DNA of 64,000 nucleotides from Flavobacterium praedii (GCF_026810365.1 NZ_CP113948.1:2877001-2941000), one strand, 5' to 3'. Numbered from the stretch's first letter, positions 19,995-30,412 are shown. Notes: a model not told the origin generated them from the letters alone. Numbers and translations: made by a program.

Positions 19995-21413
19995 CTAATT
20001 TAAAACAAAATGGAAAACCATATATTCACTCTTGTTTGGATCTCTCTTCCCAAACCAGATATCAGTAACGACATTTCCTGTTTTTGCAGTTTTTACAATT
20101 TTCCACTGGTTTTTATCTGTAGTAGAAACTGTTGCCCAAGAACTTCCAATTGGAAATGATGGTGTAATAGCATTAAAACTAATAACATTTGTCCCATCAG
20201 TACTTGTAGTATACGTTCCCGAGGCTGTAGCGCCATTACTTGTTACTGTTTTAACGGTACCATCATTAGAAAATGAAATTTTATTTTTTACAACAGTAGC
20301 CTGATCCGAAGCTACGTATCCTGTCCACCCTGCGGCTTCATAATCGGCAACGGAATTCCAATTATTTAAGAACGTTCCATCTAAACTTGTCCAATTGAAA
20401 GGAGTGTCTTTACTCAATGACCATGTTTTAGTGGTAGTTGTTGTAGTCGATAATAAATCATCAACTGTACCTCCATTTAAATCAATACTTGGATTTGGAT
20501 CTGCCACAGCTGTTGGTACCCAATTGTCACTATATTCTTTTGATATAAAGTTATAAACCAAAGTTGCTGCTCCATCACAACTGCCTTTTCTTAAAACACC
20601 AACTTGTAGTGTGTTTGCAGTTATAGACATAATTTTCATTGTTTGCCAATTATCTACACAATTTTCATATTCATTGGTATGCAAAATAGTAGCACCAGAA
20701 GTAGTTAAGGTTTTTGCATCAGCATCTAAATAGTACGTTCCTGATTCTTGTCCATAGCTTGGTATCATTTTATGATCTGTTGTTAAAAAAGGACCGCCAT
20801 CTAAACTAAATGTCATAGTTCCGTAATTACCTTTGGCTGCGATCCATTGGTTTCCTTTCCATTCTGGACTCCAATTCCAACAATCAGCGCCATAACATCC
20901 TTTATCACCACCTTCTAACCATGCATTATCGGTACCGTAAAAGAACATTGGTCCAGCAAAAAATTTCGAAACACCGTTTTCATCTAAATCCAAAACCCAA
21001 GTTTTAGACTTTCCAACACCCCCTGAAAGTAAATTCCAAAGAGGATCGTTTACATAGTTTAAATTATCTTTAGAAACAGTGATAGTTACTGGGTCTAATT
21101 CAACTAAACCACCACCTGTAACTGCAGTGATTTTTATGGTATAATCACCTTTAAAAGCATACTTTACAATATCTTTAGCTTTATTTGATTTTCCTGTAAC
21201 ATAATCCCAAGTAAGTACAACCCCTGGAGTTTTATTAGTCATTATTACAGTATTCCCTCCTGGATCTGCCACTAAATCCTGAGTAATCTCAAAATCTATA
21301 GCTGATTTATCAGTCGTACCATCCAATGAATAGGTTTCTGGCGAACAAGATGGTACTAAAAACAGTACCATTAACATCAAAAATGATGTAATTAATAATT
21401 TAGTCTTTTTCAT
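19995..21413 (-). CDS. PKD-domain surface glycan-binding lipoprotein (SGBP, SusE-position)
   Basis: 472 residues. The lipoprotein signal ends at LVPSC, followed by SPETYSLD. Residues about 40-120 form a PKD/Ig-like domain (TWDYVTGKSNKAKD...YTIKITAVTGGG). The rest is rich in aromatic residues and short beta repeats with no catalytic motif. Its place directly after susD (22 bp) is the standard place of the SusE/SGBP partner that binds the polysaccharide at the cell surface. By analogy it should bind xyloglucan, but ligand identity is inferred from the enzymes downstream and not from the protein itself. Confidence 0.75.
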   Translation of the reverse strand: MKKTKLLITSFLMLMVLFLVPSCSPETYSLDGTTDKSAIDFEITQDLVADPGGNTVIMTNKTPGVVLTWDYVTGKSNKAKDIVKYAFKGDYTIKITAVTGGGLVELDPVTITVSKDNLNYVNDPLWNLLSGGVGKSKTWVLDLDENGVSKFFAGPMFFYGTDNAWLEGGDKGCYGADCWNWSPEWKGNQWIAAKGNYGTMTFSLDGGPFLTTDHKMIPSYGQESGTYYLDADAKTLTTSGATILHTNEYENCVDNWQTMKIMSITANTLQVGVLRKGSCDGAATLVYNFISKEYSDNWVPTAVADPNPSIDLNGGTVDDLLSTTTTTTKTWSLSKDTPFNWTSLDGTFLNNWNSVADYEAAGWTGYVASDQATVVKNKISFSNDGTVKTVTSNGATASGTYTTSTDGTNVISFNAITPSFPIGSSWATVSTTDKNQWKIVKTAKTGNVVTDIWFGKRDPNKSEYMVFHFVLN

Positions 21414-21435
21414 TTTTTTAAATTTTTAGTTAAAA

Positions 21436-23013
21436 TTACCAACCTGCATTTTGTTTCAAAACTCCTCCAGACAATGTGATTTGAGTATTCGGGATTTGTT
21501 GTAGCCCTTTTGTCTGTTGTATTTTAGCTGCTGAAATTGTTTTGGCAGTAGCAACTCCACCACTTAGCAAGCTTGTAGTTTCTGCAATAGTTGAAGAAGC
21601 TGTTCCGATACCTTGACGCAATAAATCATAATATCTAATTCCTTCAAGTGCAAATTCTAAATGTCTTTCTTTCATGATATTATCTTGACTTACCGCTTGA
21701 GATACAAAACTAGCTTTATAGGCTCTTTGTCTCACTTGGTCAAAATAGGCCTGAGCATTCCCGCTTCCTAATTCAGCAGCCATTAACAAAACATCAGCAA
21801 ATCTCATTACAGTATAATCTTGGAATTGACTGATATCCCAAAATGCACTACCCATAGCAATAGGAAGTTCTACTCCAGCTTCATTAATCATTGGAGAATA
21901 TTTTTTGTTATAATACCCAGTATATTCTCTTTGATTATTAATTTTATCAAAAACAATATTTTCTTCATTCACCCCAATAACTGTTGCACCTCGTCTTGTA
22001 TCATTGGCATTATAAGTATTCCATAATTTTGAGTTCACAGTAATTCCCCATCCATGACCATAAGGGAAAGAAGAAAACTCTCTCATTCCAAACATTACCA
22101 TCCAGGCATTACCATCAGTATTTCCGTTATAATCACTAGTGTATGTATATTTTATAGAAAATACTGTTTCTTTGTTATTTTCTCCTGCATACTTAACACC
22201 CGAAGATGCTGGCCATAATGTAGAAAAATCATCAACTAAACCATGACCGCTGGATGTAATAACGTCCTCTAGATGTCCTAAAGCTTGTGCTTTGGTTACA
22301 ACACCTGCTAAGTCCGTTTTTCCATAATATCCTGTATAAAATAAAAATACGCGCCCTAATAAAGATTTTGCAGCCCACTTAGTAGCATGCCCACTAACAG
22401 TAGCGCTATACCCTACCGCTGGCAAATTGTTTGAAGCAAACACTAAATCTTCAGCGATAACTTTATAAACCGCCTCTGGATCAGATTGCGGAATATTTTC
22501 AGATGAAGGAGTCGTTAATAACGGGATATTACCCCATACACGTACCATTTCAAAATAAAGATAAGCTCTGATAAATTTAGTTTCAGACTCATACGTATTT
22601 CTTAAAGCTGTATCGCCTTTCCAATCGATTTGATCCATTTTCGTCAAGAAAACATTACAACGATAAATTGCTTTGTAATATGAAATCCAGTTATTATTAA
22701 GCAAATCTACATCCGAAGGAGAACGGCTAATGTCAAATTCGTCTATCAGTGCATAATTGTATCCATCCGAAGCACCTGTTCCTCCAAAACAATCATCAGA
22801 CATCACTTCGCTCAGAACTGGAATACCGACACCACCACTAGCTCCTGTTGCAACTTGTAATCCATCATAACAACCTACTAATGCAGAATTAGCATCAGCT
22901 GTAGTTTTGTAAAAATTTGTATCTGTTTGTTGCGTTATCGGTTCTGTTTCTAAACTACAAGAGCCCAATGACAATAAACCCAAACAGAAAATATATAAAT
23001 AGGTATTTTTCAT
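21436..23013 (-). CDS. susD: SusD/RagB family glycan-binding lipoprotein (xyloglucan locus)
   Basis: 525 residues with a lipobox ending LLSLGSC and an acidic SLETEP after it. The RagB/SusD fold is visible from the N-terminal FYKTTADANSALVGCYDGL helix region, the TPR-like helices (IRAYLYFEMVRVWGNIPL) and the C-terminal LEFALEGIRYYDLLRQG motif. It forms the lid of the SusC channel at the outer membrane and captures oligosaccharides. It is 11 bp downstream of susC and 22 bp upstream of the binding lipoprotein. The gene symbol denotes the family. Confidence 0.95.
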   Translation of the reverse strand: MKNTYLYIFCLGLLSLGSCSLETEPITQQTDTNFYKTTADANSALVGCYDGLQVATGASGGVGIPVLSEVMSDDCFGGTGASDGYNYALIDEFDISRSPSDVDLLNNNWISYYKAIYRCNVFLTKMDQIDWKGDTALRNTYESETKFIRAYLYFEMVRVWGNIPLLTTPSSENIPQSDPEAVYKVIAEDLVFASNNLPAVGYSATVSGHATKWAAKSLLGRVFLFYTGYYGKTDLAGVVTKAQALGHLEDVITSSGHGLVDDFSTLWPASSGVKYAGENNKETVFSIKYTYTSDYNGNTDGNAWMVMFGMREFSSFPYGHGWGITVNSKLWNTYNANDTRRGATVIGVNEENIVFDKINNQREYTGYYNKKYSPMINEAGVELPIAMGSAFWDISQFQDYTVMRFADVLLMAAELGSGNAQAYFDQVRQRAYKASFVSQAVSQDNIMKERHLEFALEGIRYYDLLRQGIGTASSTIAETTSLLSGGVATAKTISAAKIQQTKGLQQIPNTQITLSGGVLKQNAGW

Positions 23014-23024
23014 TTTCTTATTTA

Positions 23025-26000
23025 TTAAAGTTTAACATTTAATCCCAACATGAATGTTCTAGGTCTTGGATAATATCCTACATCAACCCCTGATGAAAAT
23101 TTTTGATCATCATTTGAAGAACCAAATCCAATTTCAGGATCCATACCATTATACTTCGTAAAAGTGTAAAGGTTTAATGCTGAAAAGTAAAGTCTGAATT
23201 GGCTAGCAAAAAAGGGTTTGGATTTATACATTTTTGCAAAATCAAAGCCTATTGTAACGGTACTGATTCGTAAAAAATCACCATCATGAACATATAAATC
23301 TGTAAAATCTGTAAAATTTCTATTGTCTTCTGTTACTCTTGGCATTGAGTTTGAAGAACCCTCACCATGCCAACGAGTCAATATTTCAGATGTGTAGTTG
23401 CCGTAAGCACTTGATTGATTTCTATACGATTGTACGATTTGGTTTCCTGCTACACCATTTGCCATTGCAGTAAAATCAAAAGCTTTATAACTAGCCGATA
23501 AAGTGAAACCAAAAGTAAAATCTGGATTTGGTTTTCCTATTTCGGTTTTATCAGAAGCATCGATTTTATCATCTCCGTTACTATTCACCTTAATAAGGTC
23601 TCCAGGAGCTGCACTTGGTTGCAAAACTACCCCGTTTGCTGATTTATAGTTATCAATTTGTGCTTGATTTTGAAAAACTCCTCCAGTTTTATATCCCCAA
23701 AAATAACCTAATGGTTTTCCATTTTCTGCTCTATAAAACTCACCGGAATTATCATAAAGTTCATTACTTAAACCATGGATAATTCCATCTGAAGTAGGTA
23801 TTTGCCCCACTTTATTTTCATTATAAGCACCATTTGCACTAACACTATAATTAAATTCTCCAATTTTATTTTGGTATTGTAAAGACAATTCCAAACCTTT
23901 ATTAACTACATCTCCACCATTAATATAGGGTGCATCTGCACCGGCAGTAGCCAATACTGGTGCTAAAATAATCCAATCTTTATTGGTTTTTTGATAGGCA
24001 TCAAAAGTAACACTTAAGGCATTGTCTAAAAATTTAGCATCAAAACCTAAATCTATTTGTTCTGAAGTTTCCCATTTCAAGTCAGGATTTGATAATCTAT
24101 TAGGATAAGCTCCAGGTATAAGTACACCCTCAGTATCACCAAAATTATAGTTGGTAGTATTTGTTTTTATTGGTGATAAATATTGAAAAGCTCTTGCGTT
24201 TTGATTTCCGACTTGTCCCCAACTTGCTCTCAATTTAAGAAAGTTTATTGCTTTTGAATCTTTCAGGAATTCTTCATTAGACATAACCCATCCCGCAGAT
24301 GCTGATGGAAAATAACCCCATGCATTTTCTTTTGAAAAAACAGAAGATCCATCTGCTCTAAAAGTTGCATTGAACAAGTAGGTTTCTTTATAGTCATAAT
24401 TTAATCTTCCATAATAAGACATTCTTTTCGTTTCCTCTTTTTTACCATTAAATGATATTTTAGCCCCATCTTTATTGGTAGTATTATCTAACCAAGCATG
24501 ATCTAAATCACTATAAACAGCATCTGCATTGGTCATACTCATAGAGGTTCCATCATAATTAATAGAAGATGTACCTAACATTGTTTCAAAGTGATGTTCA
24601 TCAGCAACTTTAAATTTATAAGCTGCTAAATTATCCCAAGTAAGCGTTTTACCCTTATTCATGCTTTGGGTAACTTTATCAAATTTACTAAATGCATAAA
24701 TTGATAATTGATATTCAGGAGAATAAGAATGACCTTCACCTGCATAATAATCAAGACCTAAAGTAGTTTTAAAGGTCAAATTTTTTATTGGTTCAATCTG
24801 CAAATAAACATTCCCTAATAATTTTTGGTTATTACTCTCATTTTGATTATTATAAACCATTGTTGCATAAGGATTTGCAACTCCAGTTAGCCAAGGCTCA
24901 GTATTATTTGTAGTATCATAATAATTACCGTTTGCATCATACATTGGTAATAATGGAGTAGTTTGAAAAGAACTTCGCAAAGAATTATTATATTGATTAC
25001 CAACACCAATACCGTTTTTATCAATATAAGCAAAACTTAAATTTTCACCTAAAGTAACAACATCCTTGTATAATTTATGTTCAGAATTAAATCTAAAATT
25101 ATAACGGTTATAGTTTGATAAAGCAGACCCCCCAATTACTCCTTCTTGCCCTAAATAAGACAATGAAGTAGAATAAACTGAATTATCTGAACCACCTGAA
25201 GCACCGAATGCGAAATTTTTGGTAGCTGTATTATCAACCAACATTTTATCCATCCAGTTTGTTCCTTTTCCTAATGCGGCAATTTGAGCATTAGTAAAAT
25301 AAGGGTTCTTACCTGAATTTACCGCAGCTTCGTTTAACATTGTAGCATATTCTGTTGCATCCAATAAATCAACTTTTCTAGCCACAGATTGAATACCGTA
25401 ATATTGATCAAAAGTGATTTTTGCGGCCGAACCGCGTTTTCCTTTTTTAGTTGTAACCAAAATAACTCCATTTGAAGCTTGAGAACCATAAATAGCCGCA
25501 GAAGCAGCATCTTTTAAAACAGAAATAGATTCAATATCTGAATTACTCAAATAGGAGATATCACCTGTAAGTATACCATCTACAACATAAAGGGGAGTAC
25601 TTCCTCCAGTAGAACCCACTCCTCTAATAACCACATTTAACCCTTCTCCTGGCTGCCCTGAAGTAGAAGTAATTTGAAGTCCCGCTGCTTGACCCTGAAG
25701 CCCCTGAAGTGCGCTTGTTGTATTGGTCTTAGCAAGATTATCTCCACTAACCTGAGTAACAGCATTTGTTACCAGTTTTTTCTTCTGCGTTCCATACCCA
25801 ATAACCACAACCTCTTTAAGGTCTGAAGTCTCGGTTTGCAAAGCAACATTAATAATGGTTTGATTGTTTACCGAAATTTTTTGGGTTCTATACCCTACCA
25901 CAGTAATTTTCAATACATCATCTGACTTGACATTAATTTTAAAACTTCCATCAAAATCCGTTGATGTACTCGCGCCTCCTCCCTCTATAGTAATGTTTGC

Positions 26001-26153
26001 GCCTGGAATACTCAAGCCATCACTTTTAGAGGTTACCTTTCCGGTAACAGAAAGCGTTTTCTGTTGTGCAAAACCTGATTGCAGCATAAACACACTGAAC
26101 AGTAGCGACATACAAAAGGGAAGCATTGTCGATGTACAATATTTTCTTTTCAT
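23025..26153 (-). CDS. susC: SusC/RagA TonB-dependent outer-membrane transporter (xyloglucan locus)
   Basis: 1042 residues. A signal peptide ends near SGFAQQ. The carboxypeptidase-D-like beta domain (VTGKVTSKSDGLSIPGANI...) covers about residues 35-120, then a TonB box-like EVVVIGYGTQKK. The plug (LQGLQGQAAGLQI...VLKDAASAAIYGSQASNG) and the beta barrel follow, ending in GLNVKL. There is no N-terminal STN domain, so control by an ECF sigma/anti-sigma pair is unlikely. It imports xyloglucan oligosaccharides with SusD. It is 48 bp after xylA in the same orientation, with no separate promoter-sized gap, which ties transporter expression to the xylose genes. Confidence 0.95.
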   Translation of the reverse strand: MKRKYCTSTMLPFCMSLLFSVFMLQSGFAQQKTLSVTGKVTSKSDGLSIPGANITIEGGGASTSTDFDGSFKINVKSDDVLKITVVGYRTQKISVNNQTIINVALQTETSDLKEVVVIGYGTQKKKLVTNAVTQVSGDNLAKTNTTSALQGLQGQAAGLQITSTSGQPGEGLNVVIRGVGSTGGSTPLYVVDGILTGDISYLSNSDIESISVLKDAASAAIYGSQASNGVILVTTKKGKRGSAAKITFDQYYGIQSVARKVDLLDATEYATMLNEAAVNSGKNPYFTNAQIAALGKGTNWMDKMLVDNTATKNFAFGASGGSDNSVYSTSLSYLGQEGVIGGSALSNYNRYNFRFNSEHKLYKDVVTLGENLSFAYIDKNGIGVGNQYNNSLRSSFQTTPLLPMYDANGNYYDTTNNTEPWLTGVANPYATMVYNNQNESNNQKLLGNVYLQIEPIKNLTFKTTLGLDYYAGEGHSYSPEYQLSIYAFSKFDKVTQSMNKGKTLTWDNLAAYKFKVADEHHFETMLGTSSINYDGTSMSMTNADAVYSDLDHAWLDNTTNKDGAKISFNGKKEETKRMSYYGRLNYDYKETYLFNATFRADGSSVFSKENAWGYFPSASAGWVMSNEEFLKDSKAINFLKLRASWGQVGNQNARAFQYLSPIKTNTTNYNFGDTEGVLIPGAYPNRLSNPDLKWETSEQIDLGFDAKFLDNALSVTFDAYQKTNKDWIILAPVLATAGADAPYINGGDVVNKGLELSLQYQNKIGEFNYSVSANGAYNENKVGQIPTSDGIIHGLSNELYDNSGEFYRAENGKPLGYFWGYKTGGVFQNQAQIDNYKSANGVVLQPSAAPGDLIKVNSNGDDKIDASDKTEIGKPNPDFTFGFTLSASYKAFDFTAMANGVAGNQIVQSYRNQSSAYGNYTSEILTRWHGEGSSNSMPRVTEDNRNFTDFTDLYVHDGDFLRISTVTIGFDFAKMYKSKPFFASQFRLYFSALNLYTFTKYNGMDPEIGFGSSNDDQKFSSGVDVGYYPRPRTFMLGLNVKL

Positions 26154-26201
26154 AATAATTTAAGAATTGGTTAATTTAAGTTAGTATTGATTCTATAGGT
26201 T

Positions 26202-27527
26202 CTAAAAAGCATTGGAAATAATTTGTTCAAATAATTCTTGTTTTCCACTTATTGGCTGAGGTTCTCCCTTTGCACGAGCAATAACACTAAGATCTTCAAG
26301 AGATAGTTCTCCTTTTTCATACTTAGCTCCGTTTTCCCCGTCAAATGATCCGTAACGCTTTTGGCGTAATTCTTTATAATTGGTATTTTTTAAAATTTCA
26401 TCTGCACAGATAAGTCCTCTGGCAAAAACATCCATTCCTGCAATATGAGCAATGAATTTATCTTCGATATCGATTGAGTTTCTTCTCACTTTTGCGTCAA
26501 AGTTGATGCCGCCTCCTTTAATTCCTCCACCTTCTAAGATTACCAACATGGATTGCGTAATTTCAAAAACATTTACGGGAAATTGATCGGTATCCCATCC
26601 GTTTTGGTAGTCACCACGATTCGCATCAATACTTCCTAACATTCCAGCATCAACTGCCACTTGTAATTCATGTTCAAAAGAATGTCCAGCAAGAGTGGCA
26701 TGATTCACTTCCAAATTCAGCTTGAAATCGTCTTGAAGTCCGTGTTTGTGAAGAAATCCTAAAGTGGTAGCCGCATCAAAATCATATTGATGTTTCATCG
26801 GTTCCATTGGTTTTGGCTCAATAAGAAAAGTTCCTTTGAAACCTTGTTTTCGGGCATAGTCTCTGCAAATGGTCAAGAAACGGGCCATGTGTTCCAACTC
26901 TCTTTTCATATCGGTGTTCAAAAGGCTCATATATCCTTCTCTTCCACCCCAGAACACATAATTTTCGCCTCCCAAAGCAATTGTTGCATCAATAGCAATT
27001 TTGGCTTGAGCCGCTGCATACGCCACTACATCAAAATTTGGATTGGTAGACGCTCCATTCATATAGCGCGGATTGCTAAATAAATTTGAAGTTCCCCACA
27101 ATAATTTAATTCCTGTTTCTTCTTGTTTGATTTTAGCGTAAGCTACCAAAGCTTTTACACGAGTTTCAAATTCTTCCAAAGTAGGCGCATCATCTACCAT
27201 ATCAATATCATGAAAGCAGTAATAAGGAATTCCCAATTTGCTCATGAATTCAAAAGCAGCATCCATTTTGTCTTTGGCTCTTTGAATAACATTCTCGCTT
27301 TTATCCCAAGCAAATGTTTCGGTTCCTGCTCCAAAAGGATCTCCTCCCTTGTTACATAAGGTATGCCAGTACGCCATAGAAAAACGCAAATGCTCTTTTA
27401 ACGTTTTACCAGCTACTATGCGATTCTCATCATACCATTTAAAAGCTAAAGGATTAGTACTTTCTCTACCTTCAAATTTTATGGTATCAATGTTTTTAAA
27501 ATACGATTGTGTTGTTGTTGTATTCAT
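26202..27527 (-). CDS. xylA: Xylose isomerase
   Basis: 441 residues, the usual length of a class II xylose isomerase, cytoplasmic. It converts D-xylose to D-xylulose. Family signatures are visible: [25 protein letters not shown], the metal-binding Glu in [34 protein letters not shown], and the metal-binding D-x-N-R-G-D-Y near 310. It lies 2 bp after the xylB stop codon, so the two are translationally linked, and it precedes susC by 48 bp. Co-transcription with the xyloglucan transporter suggests that the locus is switched on by xylose or its products. Confidence 0.97.
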   Translation of the reverse strand: MNTTTTQSYFKNIDTIKFEGRESTNPLAFKWYDENRIVAGKTLKEHLRFSMAYWHTLCNKGGDPFGAGTETFAWDKSENVIQRAKDKMDAAFEFMSKLGIPYYCFHDIDMVDDAPTLEEFETRVKALVAYAKIKQEETGIKLLWGTSNLFSNPRYMNGASTNPNFDVVAYAAAQAKIAIDATIALGGENYVFWGGREGYMSLLNTDMKRELEHMARFLTICRDYARKQGFKGTFLIEPKPMEPMKHQYDFDAATTLGFLHKHGLQDDFKLNLEVNHATLAGHSFEHELQVAVDAGMLGSIDANRGDYQNGWDTDQFPVNVFEITQSMLVILEGGGIKGGGINFDAKVRRNSIDIEDKFIAHIAGMDVFARGLICADEILKNTNYKELRQKRYGSFDGENGAKYEKGELSLEDLSVIARAKGEPQPISGKQELFEQIISNAF

Positions 27528-27529
27528 GA

Positions 27530-29023
27530 TTATGATTCTAGTTTAATATGATTTTTCCATTCTTGGTATATTTCCTGATATTGTGAAGTCAAAACAGGAT
27601 TTGGCTCTATTCTTTCTATACATTTCAACCCTTCAAATGCCTGATCCAAAGAAGCATAATAGCCAAATCCATAAGCGGCTCCACGTGCAGCCCCTTCAGA
27701 TCCAGAAGTATTGTATAATTCTAATGTAGTTTGTGTAGTATTGGTAAAGATTTCTCTAAAAACAGGACTCAAAAAAAGATTAGCATTTCCAGCACGAACA
27801 ATTTCGCCAGATGCTCCTACCGATTTCATAACATCAAAACCATAATTCATCGCAAAAACAATTCCTTCGCACGCAGAGCGAATCAAATGTCCGGATTGAT
27901 GAATATTAAAGTTTAAATTTTGAATTCCGGCATCAACCTTTTTATTATTAAAAATGCGTTCTACCCCATTTCCAAAAGGATAAAAACGCAAGCCATTACT
28001 TCCTACCGCTACTTTGGCAGCTTCTGTATTGAGTGCTTCATAGGCGATTAAACCACTTCGGTCAGTCGACATAATTTTACGCAGCCATTGGTACAAAATT
28101 CCAGAACCATTGATGCAAAGCATTACGCCATTGTTTTTTTGAGCTTCGGTATTATTAACATGCAAAAAGGTATTGATTCGGTTTTCTTTGTCATAAACAT
28201 CTTGGTTGCTTACGGCATAAACCACAGCTGATGTTCCTGCTGTTGTTGCAATCTCTCCAGGTTTTAAAACATTCAATGACATGGCATTATTGGGCTGATC
28301 ACCGCCTCTATAGGTAATTTTAACATCAGAACTTAATCCTAATTCAGCAGCCACATCTGGATGTACCGTTGCTTGATATCCAAAATTGGGAACAACTTCT
28401 GGGATTTTATCAACAGGTAACCCCATAGCTTGCAATACTTCGGTTGCCAATGCTCCTTTTGAGAAATTCCATAAAGCGGCTTCCGATAAGCCCGAAGTAC
28501 TTATTTGTGCTTTCCCGGATAGTCTTGCAGCTATAAAATCGCCCGGAAGCATCATGTAAACCGCTTTTTGAAAAATCTCTGGTTCATTTGCCTGAACCCA
28601 TTTTAATTTAGAAGCCGTAAAATTTCCAGGGCTTCCCAGGATTTGTTGTTGACAGGATTTGTGTCCCATTCGATCATAAACTTCATTGCCAATACTCGCG
28701 GCTCTACTGTCACACCAAATGATAGAAGAACGAACTGGATTTATGTTTTCATCGGTCAATACCAAGCCATGCATTTGATACGCAATTCCTATTCCTACAA
28801 TCTTTTTTAAATCAACATGTTGTTTGGAACCAAGTACTTGAATTCCATTTTTTACATATTCCCACCATTTATTGGGGTCTTGTTCTGCCCAGCCAAATTT
28901 AGGAGCCACAATATCCATCTCAAACTCAGGAACTGTTACCGAGGCAACTGTAATTCCTTTATCTGCATCAAATACGGATAATTTTATAGATGAACTCCCT
29001 AAATCGATTCCTAAAAAATACAT
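27530..29023 (-). CDS. xylB: Xylulokinase (FGGY family)
   Basis: 497 residues from the ATG at 29023. The frame is open to an ATG at 29080, but that extension lies inside the promoter/operator palindrome, and true FGGY kinases begin directly with the phosphate-binding loop [16 protein letters not shown]. Other motifs are [23 protein letters not shown], and the second ATPase segment [12 protein letters not shown] and [13 protein letters not shown]. It phosphorylates D-xylulose to xylulose-5-phosphate, which feeds the transketolase encoded nearby. It is the first gene of the minus-strand block and diverges from the XylR-like regulator. Confidence 0.95.
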   Translation of the reverse strand: MYFLGIDLGSSSIKLSVFDADKGITVASVTVPEFEMDIVAPKFGWAEQDPNKWWEYVKNGIQVLGSKQHVDLKKIVGIGIAYQMHGLVLTDENINPVRSSIIWCDSRAASIGNEVYDRMGHKSCQQQILGSPGNFTASKLKWVQANEPEIFQKAVYMMLPGDFIAARLSGKAQISTSGLSEAALWNFSKGALATEVLQAMGLPVDKIPEVVPNFGYQATVHPDVAAELGLSSDVKITYRGGDQPNNAMSLNVLKPGEIATTAGTSAVVYAVSNQDVYDKENRINTFLHVNNTEAQKNNGVMLCINGSGILYQWLRKIMSTDRSGLIAYEALNTEAAKVAVGSNGLRFYPFGNGVERIFNNKKVDAGIQNLNFNIHQSGHLIRSACEGIVFAMNYGFDVMKSVGASGEIVRAGNANLFLSPVFREIFTNTTQTTLELYNTSGSEGAARGAAYGFGYYASLDQAFEGLKCIERIEPNPVLTSQYQEIYQEWKNHIKLES

Positions 29024-29079
29024 GTTCTTACTATTATATGATTGACTTACTATTGTTTTTTTGTACTTTTGGTCAAACA

Positions 29080-29097
29080 AACCATAACGTTATGGTT
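29080..29097. promoter_or_regulatory. 18-bp perfect palindrome, candidate XylR operator
   Basis: AACCATAACGTTATGGTT is a perfect dyad lying 57 bp upstream of the xylB start. On the minus strand TATGGTTTG at its edge is close to the Bacteroidetes -7 element, and a TTG lies about 20 bases further upstream, so a bound protein would block xylB transcription. The neighbouring Nudix regulator is the obvious candidate ligand. Confidence 0.55.
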
Positions 29098-29416
29098 AAT
29101 TTGACTACAAGTATAAAACATATTTTTCATATTAACAAAATATTGAGATTAAATATTTGTTATTACTAAAAAAAGGTTTTTATTTTTATTGATATCGCAT
29201 CCAAAAAAGAGGTTTTTAGATGATTTTGAATCAAAAAACATTTATCAACTAACTGTATTTCAATGTTTTACTTATTACGCATTCAAAAAATAATATTCAT
29301 TGAAAATTTTAGACCCAAAAAAAAGGTTTAATCACAATTATTTTACAAAAAATATTTTGTGTAGGAGATATAACTCTTTAAAAAAATATTAATTTAGTAC
29401 TAAATTTTGTAAGGCT
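29098..29416. other. AT-rich divergent intergenic region between xylB and the XylR-like gene
   Basis: Besides the palindrome just before it, this region contains repeated A-tracts in the context TCCAAAAAA/CCCAAAAAA (near 29167, 29202, 29232, 29285, 29316). Three of them are followed by AGGTTT. The spacings are roughly multiples of one helical turn. No coding frame is visible. Confidence 0.4.
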
Positions 29417-30136
29417 ATGGGGGAAAAAATTATCGATAGGGATTTAATACAAATTCAGGAGCAATCTGCCATGAATGCCATTACTATTGACTGCGTTATT
29501 TTTGGTTTTGACAACGGAATACTCGAAGTACTTTTGGTACAACACGCCGAAGGTATTAGTAAAGGAAAATGGGGATTACCAGGGGGTTGGATCAAAAAGA
29601 AAGAGAGTACAGATGATGCAGCACACCGTTTGTTAGCAGAGCTTACCGGAATGGATAATATTTACCTCGAACAACTCAAAGCCTTTGGAGAACCCGATCG
29701 TTTCCCGTTGAGAAGGGTAATTACCATTGGCTATTATGCCTTAGTAAAAAGAGAGGACTATAATATTAAAGCGGGTTTTACAGCATCTGATGCCAAATGG
29801 TATAAGATTAATGAAATTCCAAATTTAATCTATGATCATAACGAAATTCTAGCTTATAGCATAAAAAACCTTCGCAATAGGGTACGTCAAGCACCACTCG
29901 GTTTTAATTTGTTGCCCGAAAAATTTACTTTATTACAACTCATGCAACTTTACGAGGAAATCTTAGGAATAGAGATGGACAAATCCAATTTCCGAAGAAA
30001 GATTTTACACATGAAACTTTTAGTGCCACTAGATGAAAAGCAACAAGATGTTTCCCATCGTGCAGCGCAGTTGTACAAATTTGATCCAGAAATTTACGAG
30101 AAGTTAACACAAAAAGGGTTTAATTTTGAGTTCTAA
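29417..30136 (+). CDS. Nudix-fold transcriptional regulator of the NrtR/AraR type, XylR-like
   Basis: 239 residues, cytoplasmic. Residues about 20-150 are a Nudix domain with the box GGWIKKKESTDDAAHRLLAE. The catalytic R-E-U-x-E-E core is replaced by RLLAEL, so hydrolase activity should be lost. The C-terminal 80 residues (NLLPEKFTLLQLMQLYEEIL...NFRRKILHM) form the winged helix typical of this regulator family. In Bacteroides, AraR is a family member that leaves DNA when it binds arabinose. By position next to xylAB this paralogue should sense xylose or a derivative, but the ligand is inferred. It is divergent from xylB, with the 18-bp palindrome between them. Confidence 0.85.
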   Translation: MGEKIIDRDLIQIQEQSAMNAITIDCVIFGFDNGILEVLLVQHAEGISKGKWGLPGGWIKKKESTDDAAHRLLAELTGMDNIYLEQLKAFGEPDRFPLRRVITIGYYALVKREDYNIKAGFTASDAKWYKINEIPNLIYDHNEILAYSIKNLRNRVRQAPLGFNLLPEKFTLLQLMQLYEEILGIEMDKSNFRRKILHMKLLVPLDEKQQDVSHRAAQLYKFDPEIYEKLTQKGFNFEF

Positions 30137-30249
30137 TCCTTTATAAAGTATTTGAAGTCTATACCCATACACTAGTTAGTAGGAGCTAATCCCAAATTAC
30201 GCATTAGAAATCTGCTGCATCTGAATTCTTCCTCAAAACCAATAGCTTA

Positions 30250-30372
30250 TACCATTACTGTTTCTAAAATAGTACAATTGTCAGATCGAGCGCAGTCGAG
30301 AACCATTACAGCATCTCGAATACGCTCGATATGACAAAATAAGTCTGAACTATTTTATAAAGAGTATTGGTA
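30250..30372. repeat. MITE-like palindromic element, 123 bp
   Basis: The ends are 27-base inverted repeats with 4 mismatches (30250-30276 and 30346-30372, starting TACCATTACTG and TACCAATACTC). Inside lies a second dyad, TTGTCAGATCGAGCGCAG paired with the segment ending GCTCGATATGACAA (20 of 24 matching). No coding capacity. The inner word resembles Flavobacterium intergenic repeats generally. Confidence 0.6.
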
Positions 30373-30412
30373 TTACTCCCATTTTTTTAATTCAAAACAC
30401 AAAAGTATTATT

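Noticed and set aside
28998..29080. N-terminal extension of xylB to the ATG at 29080
   Set aside because: The extra 19 residues lie over the promoter palindrome and precede the conserved kinase start [11 protein letters not shown]; 29023 is the better start.
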